Below are positions 1-8,056 of a stretch of 64,000 nucleotides of DNA, piece by piece. Every line of letters starts with the position of its first letter. Positions within the stretch are counted from its first letter, which is position 1. Both the position numbers and the translations under genes were made by a program. The notes beneath the pieces were generated by a model. It was not told the origin of the DNA. It saw only the letters and a list, made by a program, of their open reading frames with translations, and made no database searches. This DNA is from Pseudoalteromonas sp. T1lg48 (GTDB lineage Bacteria; Pseudomonadota; Gammaproteobacteria; Enterobacterales; Alteromonadaceae), in the NCBI RefSeq assembly GCF_002964785.1, contig NZ_PQCC01000022.1, positions 96,619 to 160,618 of the forward strand. The letters run 5' to 3'.

Positions 1-56
1 CACCTAGACATTCGAAGTCTAGCCCAACGGGCGGGTCGCGTACACACTGCAGATTT

Positions 57-132
<76 letters not shown>

Positions 133-189
133 AAACCTGAGTGCAACGATAACGAATTTGACGTCGTCATCTCGCTTAGTGCGGGGCGC

Positions 190-218
190 ATTCTATGCAG
201 CCACCCAAACAAAGTCAA
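190..218 (-). promoter_or_regulatory. Sigma70 promoter of tRNA-Ala
   Basis: On the minus strand TTGACT (218-213) and TAGAAT (195-190) are separated by exactly 17 bp and are followed by a GC-rich GCGCCCC discriminator, typical of stringently controlled stable-RNA promoters. The tRNA starts about 58 bp downstream. The promoter overlaps a short open frame on the plus strand, which argues that this frame is not a gene. Confidence 0.75.
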
Positions 219-482
219 CATCTTTTAAGTAACTTTTTATCGACCGCGGTAATTTTAGACAAAGCGAACAAAGCTTGTGCAAGGTGCTGGTATTTGTGGC
301 TTTTTATTGTGCAAAAGCCAAGGGCTTTTTATCCCTTCGGTTTACTTTATGTTCAATCTAAACCTGTTCTGATCGCGATGCGAGCCAGACGGTATAAATA
401 TCCTAAGACATTCGCGAATCCTGATGCTGAATAAACCGCTTCTTTCAGTTTAGCGGTTAGTATGTAGTAAACCGACTCGTGG
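219..482. other. Intergenic, no gene supported
   Basis: This gap lies between the tRNA-Ala promoter and the 3' end of the dioxygenase gene. Short open frames on the plus strand have no recognisable domain or ribosome site and one begins inside the tRNA promoter. The only structure seen is a hairpin at 434-458 (AACCGCT / AGCGGTT, 11-nt loop) shortly after the stop of the minus-strand dioxygenase gene; it may help termination but lacks a clear T-run. Confidence 0.5.
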
Positions 483-1286
483 TTAATTTGTCGCAGACCA
501 AAGCCCGAAACTGGCTATTTTACCAAGAACAGGTATTTGCTCAAAAGCAATGGGCTCTGATTGAGTCGCCCCTAAGGCCACATGCAAAGGCATCAGATGC
601 TCCTCGCTGGGGTGGCAATATCGCGCTCCGGGTGCGGCTTCCCAATTTATCAGGTGTTGCGCCCTCTCCTCTTTAGGCATGGACGTATTCAGCACCTGCT
701 TTACCCAGGTTTCAAACTCACGGTTATTTTTAATTGCTTCCTTGTTATCAGCCACTGTAAATGCAGCCATATTATGAAAGGAAAACCCCGATCCTAAAAT
801 AAGGACATTATCCTGGTGTGCAATCGTCTTTGCTATTTGCTCACCCAGTTGCAGATGAAGTTCAGGGCTATAATCACGCTGTAGTGAGATTTGCACGCAA
901 GGAACATCGGCCTCTGGGTACATTATGGCTAACGGCACAAAGACACCATGATCCAGCCCCCGCTCAGCTTCTTCTATTACAGGAACACCTAACCCCGTTA
1001 ACCCAGACAGCAATTTTTTAGCTAACTGAGAAGCCCCCGGTACGGGATAGTTAATATTGTAGGCCTGCTCTGGAAAACCATAATAGTCATACAACAAGTG
1101 TGGCTGAGCCTGGGTGTTCACTTTTATCTCCTGGGTATCCCAATGCGCACTGATCACAATAATTGCCGAAGGCTTTGGGATTAAGGATGCAAACTTTTCT
1201 AATGTTTCGACCATTTCCTGGTGACCTTCATGGCCAAAAAGAGGTAACGGCCCGGCGCCGTGAGAAATAAACGCACTGTAGTTCAT
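483..1286 (-). CDS. ygiD: DODA-type extradiol ring-cleavage dioxygenase (YgiD-like)
   Basis: The 267-residue protein matches the class III extradiol (LigB/DODA) dioxygenase family, whose E. coli member YgiD opens the catechol ring of DOPA. Family landmarks are in place: SHGAGPLPLFG near the N-terminus with His9, VISAHWD with His48, GLDHGVFVPL with His113, and HPSEEHLMPLHVALGA near the C-terminus with His230 and His235. These are the usual metal-binding and acid-base histidines. Length agrees with the family. It stands alone between tRNA genes, so the context gives no physiological substrate; DOPA or another catechol is inferred from the family only. Confidence 0.88.
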   Translation of the reverse strand: MNYSAFISHGAGPLPLFGHEGHQEMVETLEKFASLIPKPSAIIVISAHWDTQEIKVNTQAQPHLLYDYYGFPEQAYNINYPVPGASQLAKKLLSGLTGLGVPVIEEAERGLDHGVFVPLAIMYPEADVPCVQISLQRDYSPELHLQLGEQIAKTIAHQDNVLILGSGFSFHNMAAFTVADNKEAIKNNREFETWVKQVLNTSMPKEERAQHLINWEAAPGARYCHPSEEHLMPLHVALGATQSEPIAFEQIPVLGKIASFGLWSATN

Positions 1287-1477
1287 AGGGAAGTCTTCAT
1301 CTTATTTATAGGGGTTGTGGTTATTGTTATAAAATCCACTGCCCAACACTAGGCGCTGGGCGCACAACTAATGTTCAATAGTGCACCGGCAACCTCTTAT
1401 TTAGAGATGGATTTGATTAAATAGCCCACGCATTGGCTATAAATACCTCACCTAAAACAAAATGTGTCATTCAAGTG

Positions 1478-1505
1478 TTGACAGTCCTTTCTCTCTATCT
1501 ATAAT
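1478..1505 (+). promoter_or_regulatory. Consensus sigma70 promoter of the tRNA-Val array
   Basis: A perfect TTGACA (1478-1483) and a perfect TATAAT (1500-1505) are separated by 16 bp. A GC-rich AGCGCC discriminator follows, as in stringently controlled stable-RNA promoters. The first tRNA-Val begins 56 bp downstream of the -10 box, and no other promoter of this strength is seen within the array, so the whole array is probably transcribed from here. Confidence 0.85.
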
Positions 1506-1561
1506 AGCGCCCCACAACAACGCAGCTAATTAAGTTAGTCAGCGATGTTGTTACCAGATGT

Positions 1562-1637
1562 GGGTTGTTAGCTCAGTTGGGAGAGCATCGCCCTTACAAG
1601 GCGAGGGTCACTGGTTCAAGTCCAGTACAACCCACCA
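1562..1637 (+). tRNA. tRNA-Val(TAC), copy 1
   Basis: A 76-nt cloverleaf starting GGGTTGT and ending ACAACCC-A-CCA. The anticodon loop CTTACAA gives TAC. It is the first of six essentially identical copies and lies directly behind the consensus promoter. Confidence 0.97.
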
Positions 1638-1668
1638 CTTTAAAAGTGACGCATCTGAAATTCTATAT

Positions 1669-1744
1669 GGGTTGTTAGCTCAGTTGGGAGAGCATCGCCC
1701 TTACAAGGCGAGGGTCACTGGTTCAAGTCCAGTACAACCCACCA
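1669..1744 (+). tRNA. tRNA-Val(TAC), copy 2
   Basis: Same 76-nt sequence as copy 1, with CCA encoded. It is separated from copy 1 by only 31 bp without a relic. Confidence 0.97.
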
Positions 1745-1786
1745 TTTACTAGCTAGTCTAGTTTCATATAGAATTTAAAAGACCCC

Positions 1787-1862
1787 GGGTTGTTAGCTCA
1801 GTTGGGAGAGCATCGCCCTTACAAGGCGAGGGTCACTGGTTCAAGTCCAGTACAACCCACCA
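1787..1862 (+). tRNA. tRNA-Val(TAC), copy 3
   Basis: Same 76-nt sequence with CCA encoded. From this copy on, each spacer contains a decayed tRNA-like relic and the repeat period lengthens to about 190-203 bp. Confidence 0.97.
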
Positions 1863-1869
1863 TCATTTT

Positions 1870-1956
1870 GATGGAGTTAAGGAGCACGATGCTCGCATCG
1901 CACTATTATCCTTAACAAGGCAAGGGGTATTGGTAAGATCCAGTAAAACCAAGCAT
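1870..1956 (+). pseudogene. tRNA-Val-derived relic A in the array spacer
   Basis: The spacer between tRNA copies 3 and 4 contains a sequence resembling the 3' two thirds of the neighbouring tRNA: gcatcgc, then ccttaacaaggc, then a degraded T-arm and acceptor (tccagtaaaacca). About eight extra bases (actattat) interrupt the anticodon stem and the acceptor no longer pairs. The 5' part has a short perfect hairpin, GATGC-TC-GCATC, not present in the intact tRNA. Confidence 0.55.
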
Positions 1957-1989
1957 CATTTTTAAGTGACATATCTGATATTTCTATAT

Positions 1990-2065
1990 GGGTTGTTAGC
2001 TCAGTTGGGAGAGCATCGCCCTTACAAGGCGAGGGTCACTGGTTCAAGTCCAGTACAACCCACCA
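1990..2065 (+). tRNA. tRNA-Val(TAC), copy 4
   Basis: Same 76-nt sequence as the other copies, anticodon TAC, CCA encoded. Confidence 0.97.
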
Positions 2066-2071
2066 TCACTT

Positions 2072-2157
2072 GATGGAGTTAAGGAAAACGATGCTCGCAT
2101 CGCATTATTATCCTTAGCAAGGCAAGGTTTATTGGTTTAACTCAATAAAACCCACCA
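2072..2157 (+). pseudogene. tRNA-Val-derived relic B in the array spacer
   Basis: Very similar to relic A, with the same GATGC-TC-GCATC hairpin and the same insertion before ccttagcaaggc. This copy still ends in AAAACCCACCA, keeping an apparent encoded CCA and a T-arm-like TATTG/CAATA pairing, which makes the tRNA origin clearest here. The D-arm and 5' acceptor strand are gone. Confidence 0.58.
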
Positions 2158-2184
2158 TATAGAAATCGCAAAACATTACGTTTT

Positions 2185-2260
2185 GGGTTGTTAGCTCAGT
2201 TGGGAGAGCATCGCCCTTACAAGGCGAGGGTCACTGGTTCAAGTCCAGTACAACCCACCA
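2185..2260 (+). tRNA. tRNA-Val(TAC), copy 5
   Basis: Same 76-nt sequence as the other copies, anticodon TAC, CCA encoded. Confidence 0.97.
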
Positions 2261-2267
2261 TCATCTT

Positions 2268-2352
2268 GATGGAGTTAAGGAAAACGATGCTCGCATCGCA
2301 TTATCATCCTTAGCAAGGCAAGGTTTATTGGTAAGTCCAGTACAAGCAGCCA
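2268..2352 (+). pseudogene. tRNA-Val-derived relic C in the array spacer
   Basis: Almost identical to relic B over its first 60 bases, including the GATGC-TC-GCATC hairpin. Its 3' end keeps gtaagtccagtacaa like the intact tRNA but degenerates to GCAGCCA. The close match between relics B and C suggests that a tRNA-plus-relic unit was duplicated as a block. Confidence 0.57.
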
Positions 2353-2376
2353 TCTACTAAAACGTAATCCTACTGC

Positions 2377-2452
2377 GGGTTGTTAGCTCAGTTGGGAGAG
2401 CATCGCCCTTACAAGGCGAGGGTCACTGGTTCAAGTCCAGTACAACCCACCA
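2377..2452 (+). tRNA. tRNA-Val(TAC), copy 6
   Basis: Last intact copy, same 76-nt sequence, anticodon TAC, CCA encoded. No strong terminator hairpin follows; only a T-rich stretch at about 2463-2473 is seen. Confidence 0.97.
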
Positions 2453-2478
2453 TTCTTTGACTCCTTTTTTCTTAAATA

Positions 2479-2552
2479 GATGCCATGCATCGCACTATTA
2501 TCCTTAGCAAGGCAAGGTCTATTGGCTTAAGTCCATTACAACTGACTGGTTT
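2479..2552 (+). pseudogene. tRNA-Val-derived relic D after the array
   Basis: A fourth relic follows the last tRNA. It shares the block atcgcactattatccttag and the degraded T-arm with the others but has lost the leader part. The short hairpin is kept with a different loop (GATGC-CAT-GCATC). The rest of the gap to position 2731 holds no feature I recognise. Confidence 0.5.
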
Positions 2553-2731
2553 TTGAAGTCATTTTGCTTATCTTGACGCTCCTGTACCGAAACAAAACTA
2601 GCGGGTTTATTCCCATAGAAAGCAAGCTTATCTAACCCCCCAACCACCACCAAAAACAATACTAAAATCCTAGATTTTGAATCAGCTAAAGCTTAACAAT
2701 GAGGCAATTTAAGGCTTTATTCTTGATTTAC

Positions 2732-2760
2732 TTGTCAGTCACGAGTCTAGTTTATATAGT
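2732..2760 (+). promoter_or_regulatory. Probable sigma70 promoter of the receiver-TPR gene
   Basis: TTGTCA (2732-2737) and TATAGT (2755-2760), each five of six consensus bases, are separated by 17 bp. The start codon of the receiver-TPR gene lies 30 bp downstream of the -10 box. Confidence 0.6.
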
Positions 2761-2790
2761 CGATGTAAACGATATTGATCTATCCATGGC

Positions 2791-4422
2791 ATGTCTCAGC
2801 AAGTATCCAGTTCAGCCCATATTCTAATCATTGAAGAACAGCCTCTAGCACTGAGCTATATGAAGCAGTCTTTAGAGCGGCTGGGCTATCGCTCCTTACA
2901 TTTTGCCGAGAATGCCATCCTCGCCAAAGAATTATGTAAAGAGCAGTGCTTCGATTTGATCATTTGCGCTTTTAACCTCAGCAAGCATCAGGATGGTTAT
3001 CAGCTCTATGAAGAGCTCAAGGTCAAAAAACTAATTAAAGGCGCCACCGGTTTTATTTTTATTTCTGCCGAAACCTCTGGGGCCCTGGTACACAGTGTAT
3101 TGGAGCTACATCCCGACGACTTTTTAGTTAAGCCCTTTAATACCCTTGAGCTACAAAGCCGCATTGAGCGCATCGTCAAACGCAAACATGCCCTTAAAGA
3201 CGTTTATCAGTTAATCGATGATGAGAATTACTCCAAGGCACTGAAAGTAATCGATGCTAAACTGGTTGCTAATCAGGGTTACGCCGCTGTTTTGTTACGC
3301 CTCAAGGGCGAGACCTTACTGCTGCAAAAGCAGTTCGAACTAGCCAAACGCTTTTTCAAGTCAGTGCTGGATATTCAAAAGTTTACCTGGGCGCGTATTG
3401 GCATGGTCGAGGCGCTGATCGGCAACAAAGAACATAACCTCGCCCATCGTATGCTAAAAACCATGCTGGAGCGCGATGAAACCCGCTTGGTCGCCTATGA
3501 TCTGCTTAGCCAGATAGAAATAAAACTCAATCGGTATGAACAAGCCCAGGCTTACCTGAGTGTCGCCACCAGCATGGCCCCGAGAAACTTAGCGCGTCAG
3601 AGTAATTTGTCGCAGGTGGCGCAAATCAACCATGATTACGAGCAAAACTACCAAACCTGTCGGGATATCGCCAAGTTTGCCCCCCACTCGATTCACGACA
3701 GCCCCGATGTGTATCTTAATGCCGCCCGAGCGGGTATCGACTATGCCCTCACCACAGATCAGAGTGAGCATATAACCCGGGTTACGCGTCAAACCACCAA
3801 ATACCTGAATGATCTTAAAAAGCAATTTCCCGATGCCCAACAGCAAATTCAAGTGGATGTACTCAATGCTCGGCTTTATTACCTTAAAGATGAGCATCAC
3901 AAAGCGAAAATGCTGCTCGAGCAACTGGTGATTGATGATAGTCCCATCCGCTCCATCGATGGCGCCCTGGATCAGGCCAAGGCCTATCATGAACTTGGTT
4001 TTCAAGCCCAAGCCCAGACTCTCTATAACAAGATTATCGACCACTGTGAGCGCTATCCAGAGCGACGCTCACCACTGCAACTAAAAACCGCTATGCAACA
4101 GCAAAGCGAACGTCGCGATCTCACCATGGGTCCTCGTGAGCTTAACAACCACGCAGTGGAGAAGTTTAAACAGGGCAACTACCTGCTGGCACTTGAAGCC
4201 TTTAGCCAAGCCTTTCGGGTTATGCCGAAAAACCGCAGCATCGCCTTAAATTTACTGCAGTGCCTGTACGAAGGCAGCGTGCGCCAGGGTACCAGTTTTA
4301 ACCAACTACTGGCCGATAAATGTTGTGCCCTACTCGATAACAGCAAACTCGATGAAGAAATGAGCGCCCGCTACGAAAAAATTAAGCAAAAATACCTTCA
4401 CGCCCATCCTGCGGCGCTCTGA
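2791..4422 (+). CDS. Receiver-like domain protein with TPR repeats; phospho-acceptor Asp missing
   Basis: The 543-residue cytoplasmic protein has an N-terminal CheY-like domain (about residues 10-133) followed by a helical region of TPR-like repeats to about residue 500. The receiver keeps an acidic pocket (IIEEQP, Glu15-Glu16), the switch Ser/Thr strand (FIFISAET) and the lysine in FLVKPF. However the phospho-acceptor position reads CAFNL, with Ala60 where Asp is expected. By family knowledge such pseudo-receivers act as phosphorylation-independent protein-interaction modules; TPR-fused receivers such as Vibrio VieB act as adaptors on signalling proteins. No kinase or effector gene is adjacent, so the partner is unknown. 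A hairpin without T-run (4448-4466) follows the gene. Confidence 0.8.
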   Translation: MSQQVSSSAHILIIEEQPLALSYMKQSLERLGYRSLHFAENAILAKELCKEQCFDLIICAFNLSKHQDGYQLYEELKVKKLIKGATGFIFISAETSGALVHSVLELHPDDFLVKPFNTLELQSRIERIVKRKHALKDVYQLIDDENYSKALKVIDAKLVANQGYAAVLLRLKGETLLLQKQFELAKRFFKSVLDIQKFTWARIGMVEALIGNKEHNLAHRMLKTMLERDETRLVAYDLLSQIEIKLNRYEQAQAYLSVATSMAPRNLARQSNLSQVAQINHDYEQNYQTCRDIAKFAPHSIHDSPDVYLNAARAGIDYALTTDQSEHITRVTRQTTKYLNDLKKQFPDAQQQIQVDVLNARLYYLKDEHHKAKMLLEQLVIDDSPIRSIDGALDQAKAYHELGFQAQAQTLYNKIIDHCERYPERRSPLQLKTAMQQQSERRDLTMGPRELNNHAVEKFKQGNYLLALEAFSQAFRVMPKNRSIALNLLQCLYEGSVRQGTSFNQLLADKCCALLDNSKLDEEMSARYEKIKQKYLHAHPAAL

Positions 4423-4522
4423 TCCCCTTTCTGCCAAGGCTCTGAAGGCCAGCGCACACGGCTGGCATTGTGCGTCAAAGCCTGTATATTGATGCTATAA
4501 ATCAATAACAAACGAACCCAAG

Positions 4523-6385
4523 ATGAATAAACTAACAGCCCTGGCTCTTGGTGTGTCACTGGCTTTGGCCGGTTGCCAAGACGCCCCAGCTCCACAGCAA
4601 GAAAAACAACAACAGGCAGCCCCTGTGGCACCAAGCTCACAGCAAATTGCCAAGGTAGTGGATGCCTATACCCAACGCTTTATCGACCATCAAAGCGCGC
4701 TGGCGACCTCCCTGAAATTACCGGCCGAGCAATACGGTCCTTATGCCAGTAAATTGCCAGACTATTCGGTAGCGGGCATGCAACGATTGCAACAAGATAT
4801 GCGCGATGCCGCCAAGCAATTAGGTGCGCTGCAACACCCGGCTCTGGCACAAAAAGATGCCCTACACCTGAAGGTTAACCAGGTGATCGCTAACTACTAT
4901 GCCGGCGATGCCAACTTTGCCGCGGGGTATATCGATACCTGGGGTGGTCACCTTCCTTATGTGGTCAACCAACTCTCTGGACCTTTAATCGACCTGCCAA
5001 ACCTGTTGAAAGATCAACATGAAATAGCTTCAGAGCAAGACGCCAAGGATTATTTAGCCCGTCTTAACGCCTTTAGCGACGTGGTTAAGCAAGTGCAAGA
5101 AAAGGTCAATGCCGATGCCAAGTTAGGCGTGATTCTGCCTAAGGCCTTGTTCCCCAACACCCTAGGGTATCTGGAAAACTTCACCTCGGTAGCGCCGGGC
5201 GAGCACCCCTTAGTGAGCTCAATGAAAGCCAAGTTGGATAAGCTTGAAGACCTGAGCGAACAACAAGTGACAGATTATATACAGCAAGCGGAAGAAATAG
5301 TCCGCAGTAAGATTTACCCCGCTTTTGCAAGCGTCTACAACGACCTGCGAAGCCTACAGGAGCAAGCGCCCGAAGAAGTGGGTATCTGGGCTCAACCCAA
5401 TGGTGAAGCCTTCTACCAACATGAGATCACCTACTTGGGCGACTCAGACCTCAGTGCCGAACAAATCCATCAGCTGGGTTTAGATGAAGTTAAGCGCATC
5501 AGCGCCCGTATGGACGAAATTTTAAAGGCGAATGGCTACAGCGAAGGCAGTGTTAACGAGCGCATGCAACAGCTTAACGCCGAGCCGCGCTTTTTATATG
5601 AAGACAGCGATGCAGGTCGCGCCGAGCTGCTGGCATTTTTACGCGATGAAATCGTCACCATAAATCAAAAAGCGCCGGACTACTTCTCGACCCTGCCGCC
5701 GCAAAAGGTCGAGGTTCGTCGTATCCCAGTGGCCGTGGAAGCGGGCTCGGCGGGCGGTTACTACAATGGCCCGTCACTCGATGGTTCACGCCCTGGGGTC
5801 TTCTATATCAATCTTAAAGACATGGCCGCGGTGCCCAGCTTTGGCATGAAAACCCTGACCTACCATGAAGCCGTGCCTGGACATCATTTCCAAATTGCGC
5901 TGAATATGTTGCAACAAGACATTGGCTTAATGCGCCAAAACGCCTCTTTCAATGCCTATGTTGAAGGCTGGGCCCTGTATTCCGAGTTGGTCGCCTATGA
6001 AATGGGTATGTATGAGAATGATCCCTTTGGCGATCTCGGTCGCTTGCAGGCCGAAGTGTATCGCGCCGCGCGTTTGGTCGTAGATACAGGTTTGCACTAT
6101 AAGAAATGGACCCGTCAGCAGGCCATAGATTACTTTGCCGCCGCGACCGGCAGCCCCATGAGCGATGTGGTGCCCGCCATTGACCGCTATATTGCCTGGC
6201 CGGGCCAAGCCCTGGGTTACAAGCTGGGCATGCTAAAACTGGTTGAGCTTCGCGACCGCGCGAAAAAAGCGCTGGGTGACAAGTTTGATATCAAGGCCTT
6301 CCATGATGTTATCTTGCTCTCCGGTGCCCGCCCTATGGCCATCGTCGAGCAGGATGTCGATGCCTGGATAGCCGCACAGAAATAA
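4523..6385 (+). CDS. DUF885 zinc-peptidase-like lipoprotein
   Basis: The 620-residue protein starts with a lipoprotein signal (LALAGC lipobox, Cys17), so it should be anchored in the envelope facing the periplasm. The body matches the DUF885 family. It contains HEAVPGHH (His448-Glu449 to His455), which resembles the HExxH-type zinc site of metallopeptidases, and a downstream conserved NAYVEGWALYSE segment with a glutamate suited to be a further ligand. Peptidase activity is inferred from this motif and from the family; the substrate is unknown. It is a single gene ended by a strong terminator. Confidence 0.85.
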   Translation: MNKLTALALGVSLALAGCQDAPAPQQEKQQQAAPVAPSSQQIAKVVDAYTQRFIDHQSALATSLKLPAEQYGPYASKLPDYSVAGMQRLQQDMRDAAKQLGALQHPALAQKDALHLKVNQVIANYYAGDANFAAGYIDTWGGHLPYVVNQLSGPLIDLPNLLKDQHEIASEQDAKDYLARLNAFSDVVKQVQEKVNADAKLGVILPKALFPNTLGYLENFTSVAPGEHPLVSSMKAKLDKLEDLSEQQVTDYIQQAEEIVRSKIYPAFASVYNDLRSLQEQAPEEVGIWAQPNGEAFYQHEITYLGDSDLSAEQIHQLGLDEVKRISARMDEILKANGYSEGSVNERMQQLNAEPRFLYEDSDAGRAELLAFLRDEIVTINQKAPDYFSTLPPQKVEVRRIPVAVEAGSAGGYYNGPSLDGSRPGVFYINLKDMAAVPSFGMKTLTYHEAVPGHHFQIALNMLQQDIGLMRQNASFNAYVEGWALYSELVAYEMGMYENDPFGDLGRLQAEVYRAARLVVDTGLHYKKWTRQQAIDYFAAATGSPMSDVVPAIDRYIAWPGQALGYKLGMLKLVELRDRAKKALGDKFDIKAFHDVILLSGARPMAIVEQDVDAWIAAQK

Positions 6386-6389
6386 CATC

Positions 6390-6417
6390 AAGGGCCCTGT
6401 CGGGCCCTTAATTTTTA
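6390..6417 (+). terminator. Rho-independent terminator
   Basis: A perfect 8-bp stem AAGGGCCC / GGGCCCTT with a TGTC loop is followed by a T-rich tail. It sits 5 bp after the DUF885 stop, between convergent genes, and may also block transcription leaving msrB. Confidence 0.85.
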
Positions 6418-6431
6418 CTTATAACTCTAAT

Positions 6432-6881
6432 CTAGTCACCTTTAACTATCGCTACAGCGTTAATGCAATAACGCAGATGTGATGGCGGTGGACCATCGGG
6501 AAAAACATGCCCCAAGTGGGCATCACAAACATTACAGATGGCTTCTATGCGCTGCATACCATGACTGCCATCGGCAATATAGGCGATGGCATTGTCGCTT
6601 GCCGGCTGGGTGAACGAAGGCCAGCCACTGCCACTATCAAACTTTTCGGCACCATCAAACAGCAAATTATCACAACACACACAATGGTAGCGTCCAGGTT
6701 CAAACAAGGCACATGAATCACTGCTAAAAGGGCGTTCTGTGCCTTTTTTACGGGTCACGTAAAACGCCTCTTCACTGAGTTGCTCACGCCATTGCTGCTC
6801 GGTTTTTTCCACGCGATAAGGAGGCTCGGGGTTGCCCTTCGCGCTCATCATAAGAATATTTTGCCAGTTCAACATAGTCAC
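6432..6881 (-). CDS. msrB: Peptide-methionine (R)-S-oxide reductase
   Basis: The 149-residue protein is MsrB, which reduces R-methionine sulfoxide in proteins using thioredoxin. Both zinc-binding CxxC pairs are visible (Cys67/Cys70 and Cys116/Cys119), as are the SGSGWPSF segment, HLGHVFPDGP and the catalytic Cys139 in HLRYCINA. No signal peptide is seen, so it is cytoplasmic. The reading frame ends in TAG, one of several genes here whose termination needs RF1. It is a single-gene unit convergent with the DUF885 gene. Confidence 0.95.
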   Translation of the reverse strand: MTMLNWQNILMMSAKGNPEPPYRVEKTEQQWREQLSEEAFYVTRKKGTERPFSSDSCALFEPGRYHCVCCDNLLFDGAEKFDSGSGWPSFTQPASDNAIAYIADGSHGMQRIEAICNVCDAHLGHVFPDGPPPSHLRYCINAVAIVKGD

Positions 6882-6996
6882 TCCACAGTTTGGCTAGTCG
6901 GCAAGGCAACTTTGACACACCTGCGCGCCCTTGGTCTAGCTCTTAGTGCCTAAACAGGCTTAACACTAGCGTCCCGGTTCCATGTTAAAACTGACA

Positions 6997-7869
6997 TCAG
7001 CGGATATAGGCCTTCCCTAAACGAATAATGGCCTGGATGCGATTATCTTCACGAAGGTCCTTATGATACACAAACCACAGGCTGCTATCGTTATGCGGTT
7101 CAATACAATCAAGACGCTTTAAATGCGGACACTGCTTGGCTTTGCTGTCGTCTATGGGGCCAATGCCTAAGCCATTTTCGATGGCAAACTGAATATCGAG
7201 CAGGTTATTGCTTTGGTAACAAATATTGTTTTCGTCAATTGCTTCCAGCACCTGCTTAACAAAGGTTAAATTTCTCTTACGCCCACCGGGCATCACCCAT
7301 TGATGTTGATTGAATTCACTTTCACACTTGGGCGCCTGGTGTACCTGAAAATAGTGCTCGGAATAATAATAAGAGAAATTGAGGTCACTGACCTTCAAGG
7401 CAATCAAATCCGCCTGCGTTGGCATGGCACCGGCGCGGATAGACACATGGGCTTTGCCTTCTCCCAGCGGCACTATGTCATCGCTGACATCGACTAAAAT
7501 TTTCAAATCCCGATACTGCTGTTGCGCTTGCACTAGAATGGGATGCAAAAACGAGGAATATTCGGGTAAGGTAGTGATCTTCAGGGTACCCTTGACCTGA
7601 TCGGAAGTAGCCAAAAGCTGTGACGGCAACTGGTTGAAACGGCTTTCAATTTCCGGAAAGGTTTCCAGTAAACGCGTGCCCGCTTCGGTTATTTGATAGC
7701 CGCGCTGATTGCGAAAAAACAGCTTACACCCCAGGTCTTTCTCTAAGCGGTTAATTTTCCGTAATACGGTGGTGTAGTTAATGGCTTCTAATTCCGCCGC
7801 CTTAGCCAAAGAGCCGGTGGCAGCAACGCGATACGCCACTTTGACGTCGTCCCAATTAAACTCTTTCAC
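6997..7869 (-). CDS. LysR-family transcriptional regulator, divergent from the monooxygenase operon
   Basis: The 290-residue protein has an N-terminal winged HTH (about residues 5-65, with GSLAKAAELEAINYTTVLRKINRLEKDLG as the HTH region in pieces) and a C-terminal substrate-binding domain that would sense a small effector. It is transcribed away from the FAD monooxygenase operon with a 187-bp shared intergenic region. In the LysR family this arrangement usually means that the regulator controls both itself and the divergent operon. The effector cannot be predicted from sequence. Confidence 0.88.
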   Translation of the reverse strand: MKEFNWDDVKVAYRVAATGSLAKAAELEAINYTTVLRKINRLEKDLGCKLFFRNQRGYQITEAGTRLLETFPEIESRFNQLPSQLLATSDQVKGTLKITTLPEYSSFLHPILVQAQQQYRDLKILVDVSDDIVPLGEGKAHVSIRAGAMPTQADLIALKVSDLNFSYYYSEHYFQVHQAPKCESEFNQHQWVMPGGRKRNLTFVKQVLEAIDENNICYQSNNLLDIQFAIENGLGIGPIDDSKAKQCPHLKRLDCIEPHNDSSLWFVYHKDLREDNRIQAIIRLGKAYIR

Positions 7870-7920
7870 ACTAAAAATTCCAATACTTCCTGAATTCGAA
7901 GTTTACCTCTGCCAACACGC

Positions 7921-7964
7921 CCGCTTGCTATGCATTTTTGCAGAATCATTATGCACATTTAAGC
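7921..7964. promoter_or_regulatory. Possible LysR binding region
   Basis: The segment contains repeated half-sites of the type TGCAT/ATGCA (TATGCATTTTTGCAG followed by ATTATGCACATT), giving dyads with T-N11-A-like spacing. It lies about 50-95 bp upstream of the LysR start and about 95-135 bp upstream of the monooxygenase start. The assignment is inferred from position and symmetry only. Confidence 0.35.
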
Positions 7965-8018
7965 ATTAATTTACCTCATGATAAAGGATAGCATCACGCC
8001 GATAACAAAATAGCTACA

Positions 8019-8040
8019 ACCAGGTACAAGTGTAACTGGT
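8019..8040. promoter_or_regulatory. 22-bp hyphenated palindrome before the monooxygenase RBS
   Basis: ACCAGGTAC (8019-8027) and GTAACTGGT (8032-8040) are inverted repeats matching at 8 of 9 positions around a 4-bp centre. The palindrome ends 7 bp before the GGAGG ribosome site of the monooxygenase gene. It could be an operator or an mRNA hairpin affecting translation. Confidence 0.4.
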
Positions 8041-8056
8041 GTTTATCGGAGGGGAT

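Noticed and set aside
195..434. 79-codon open frame on the plus strand after tRNA-Ala
   Set aside because: Its start overlaps the -10 box of the tRNA-Ala promoter on the other strand, it lacks a ribosome site and shows no recognisable domain.
1558..1752. Open frame across the first two tRNA-Val genes
   Set aside because: It merely translates two tRNA repeats; such frames are known false calls.
1562..2452. Possible CRISPR or phage-type direct repeat array
   Set aside because: The repeated units are complete tRNA-Val genes with encoded CCA; spacers are related to each other, not unique.
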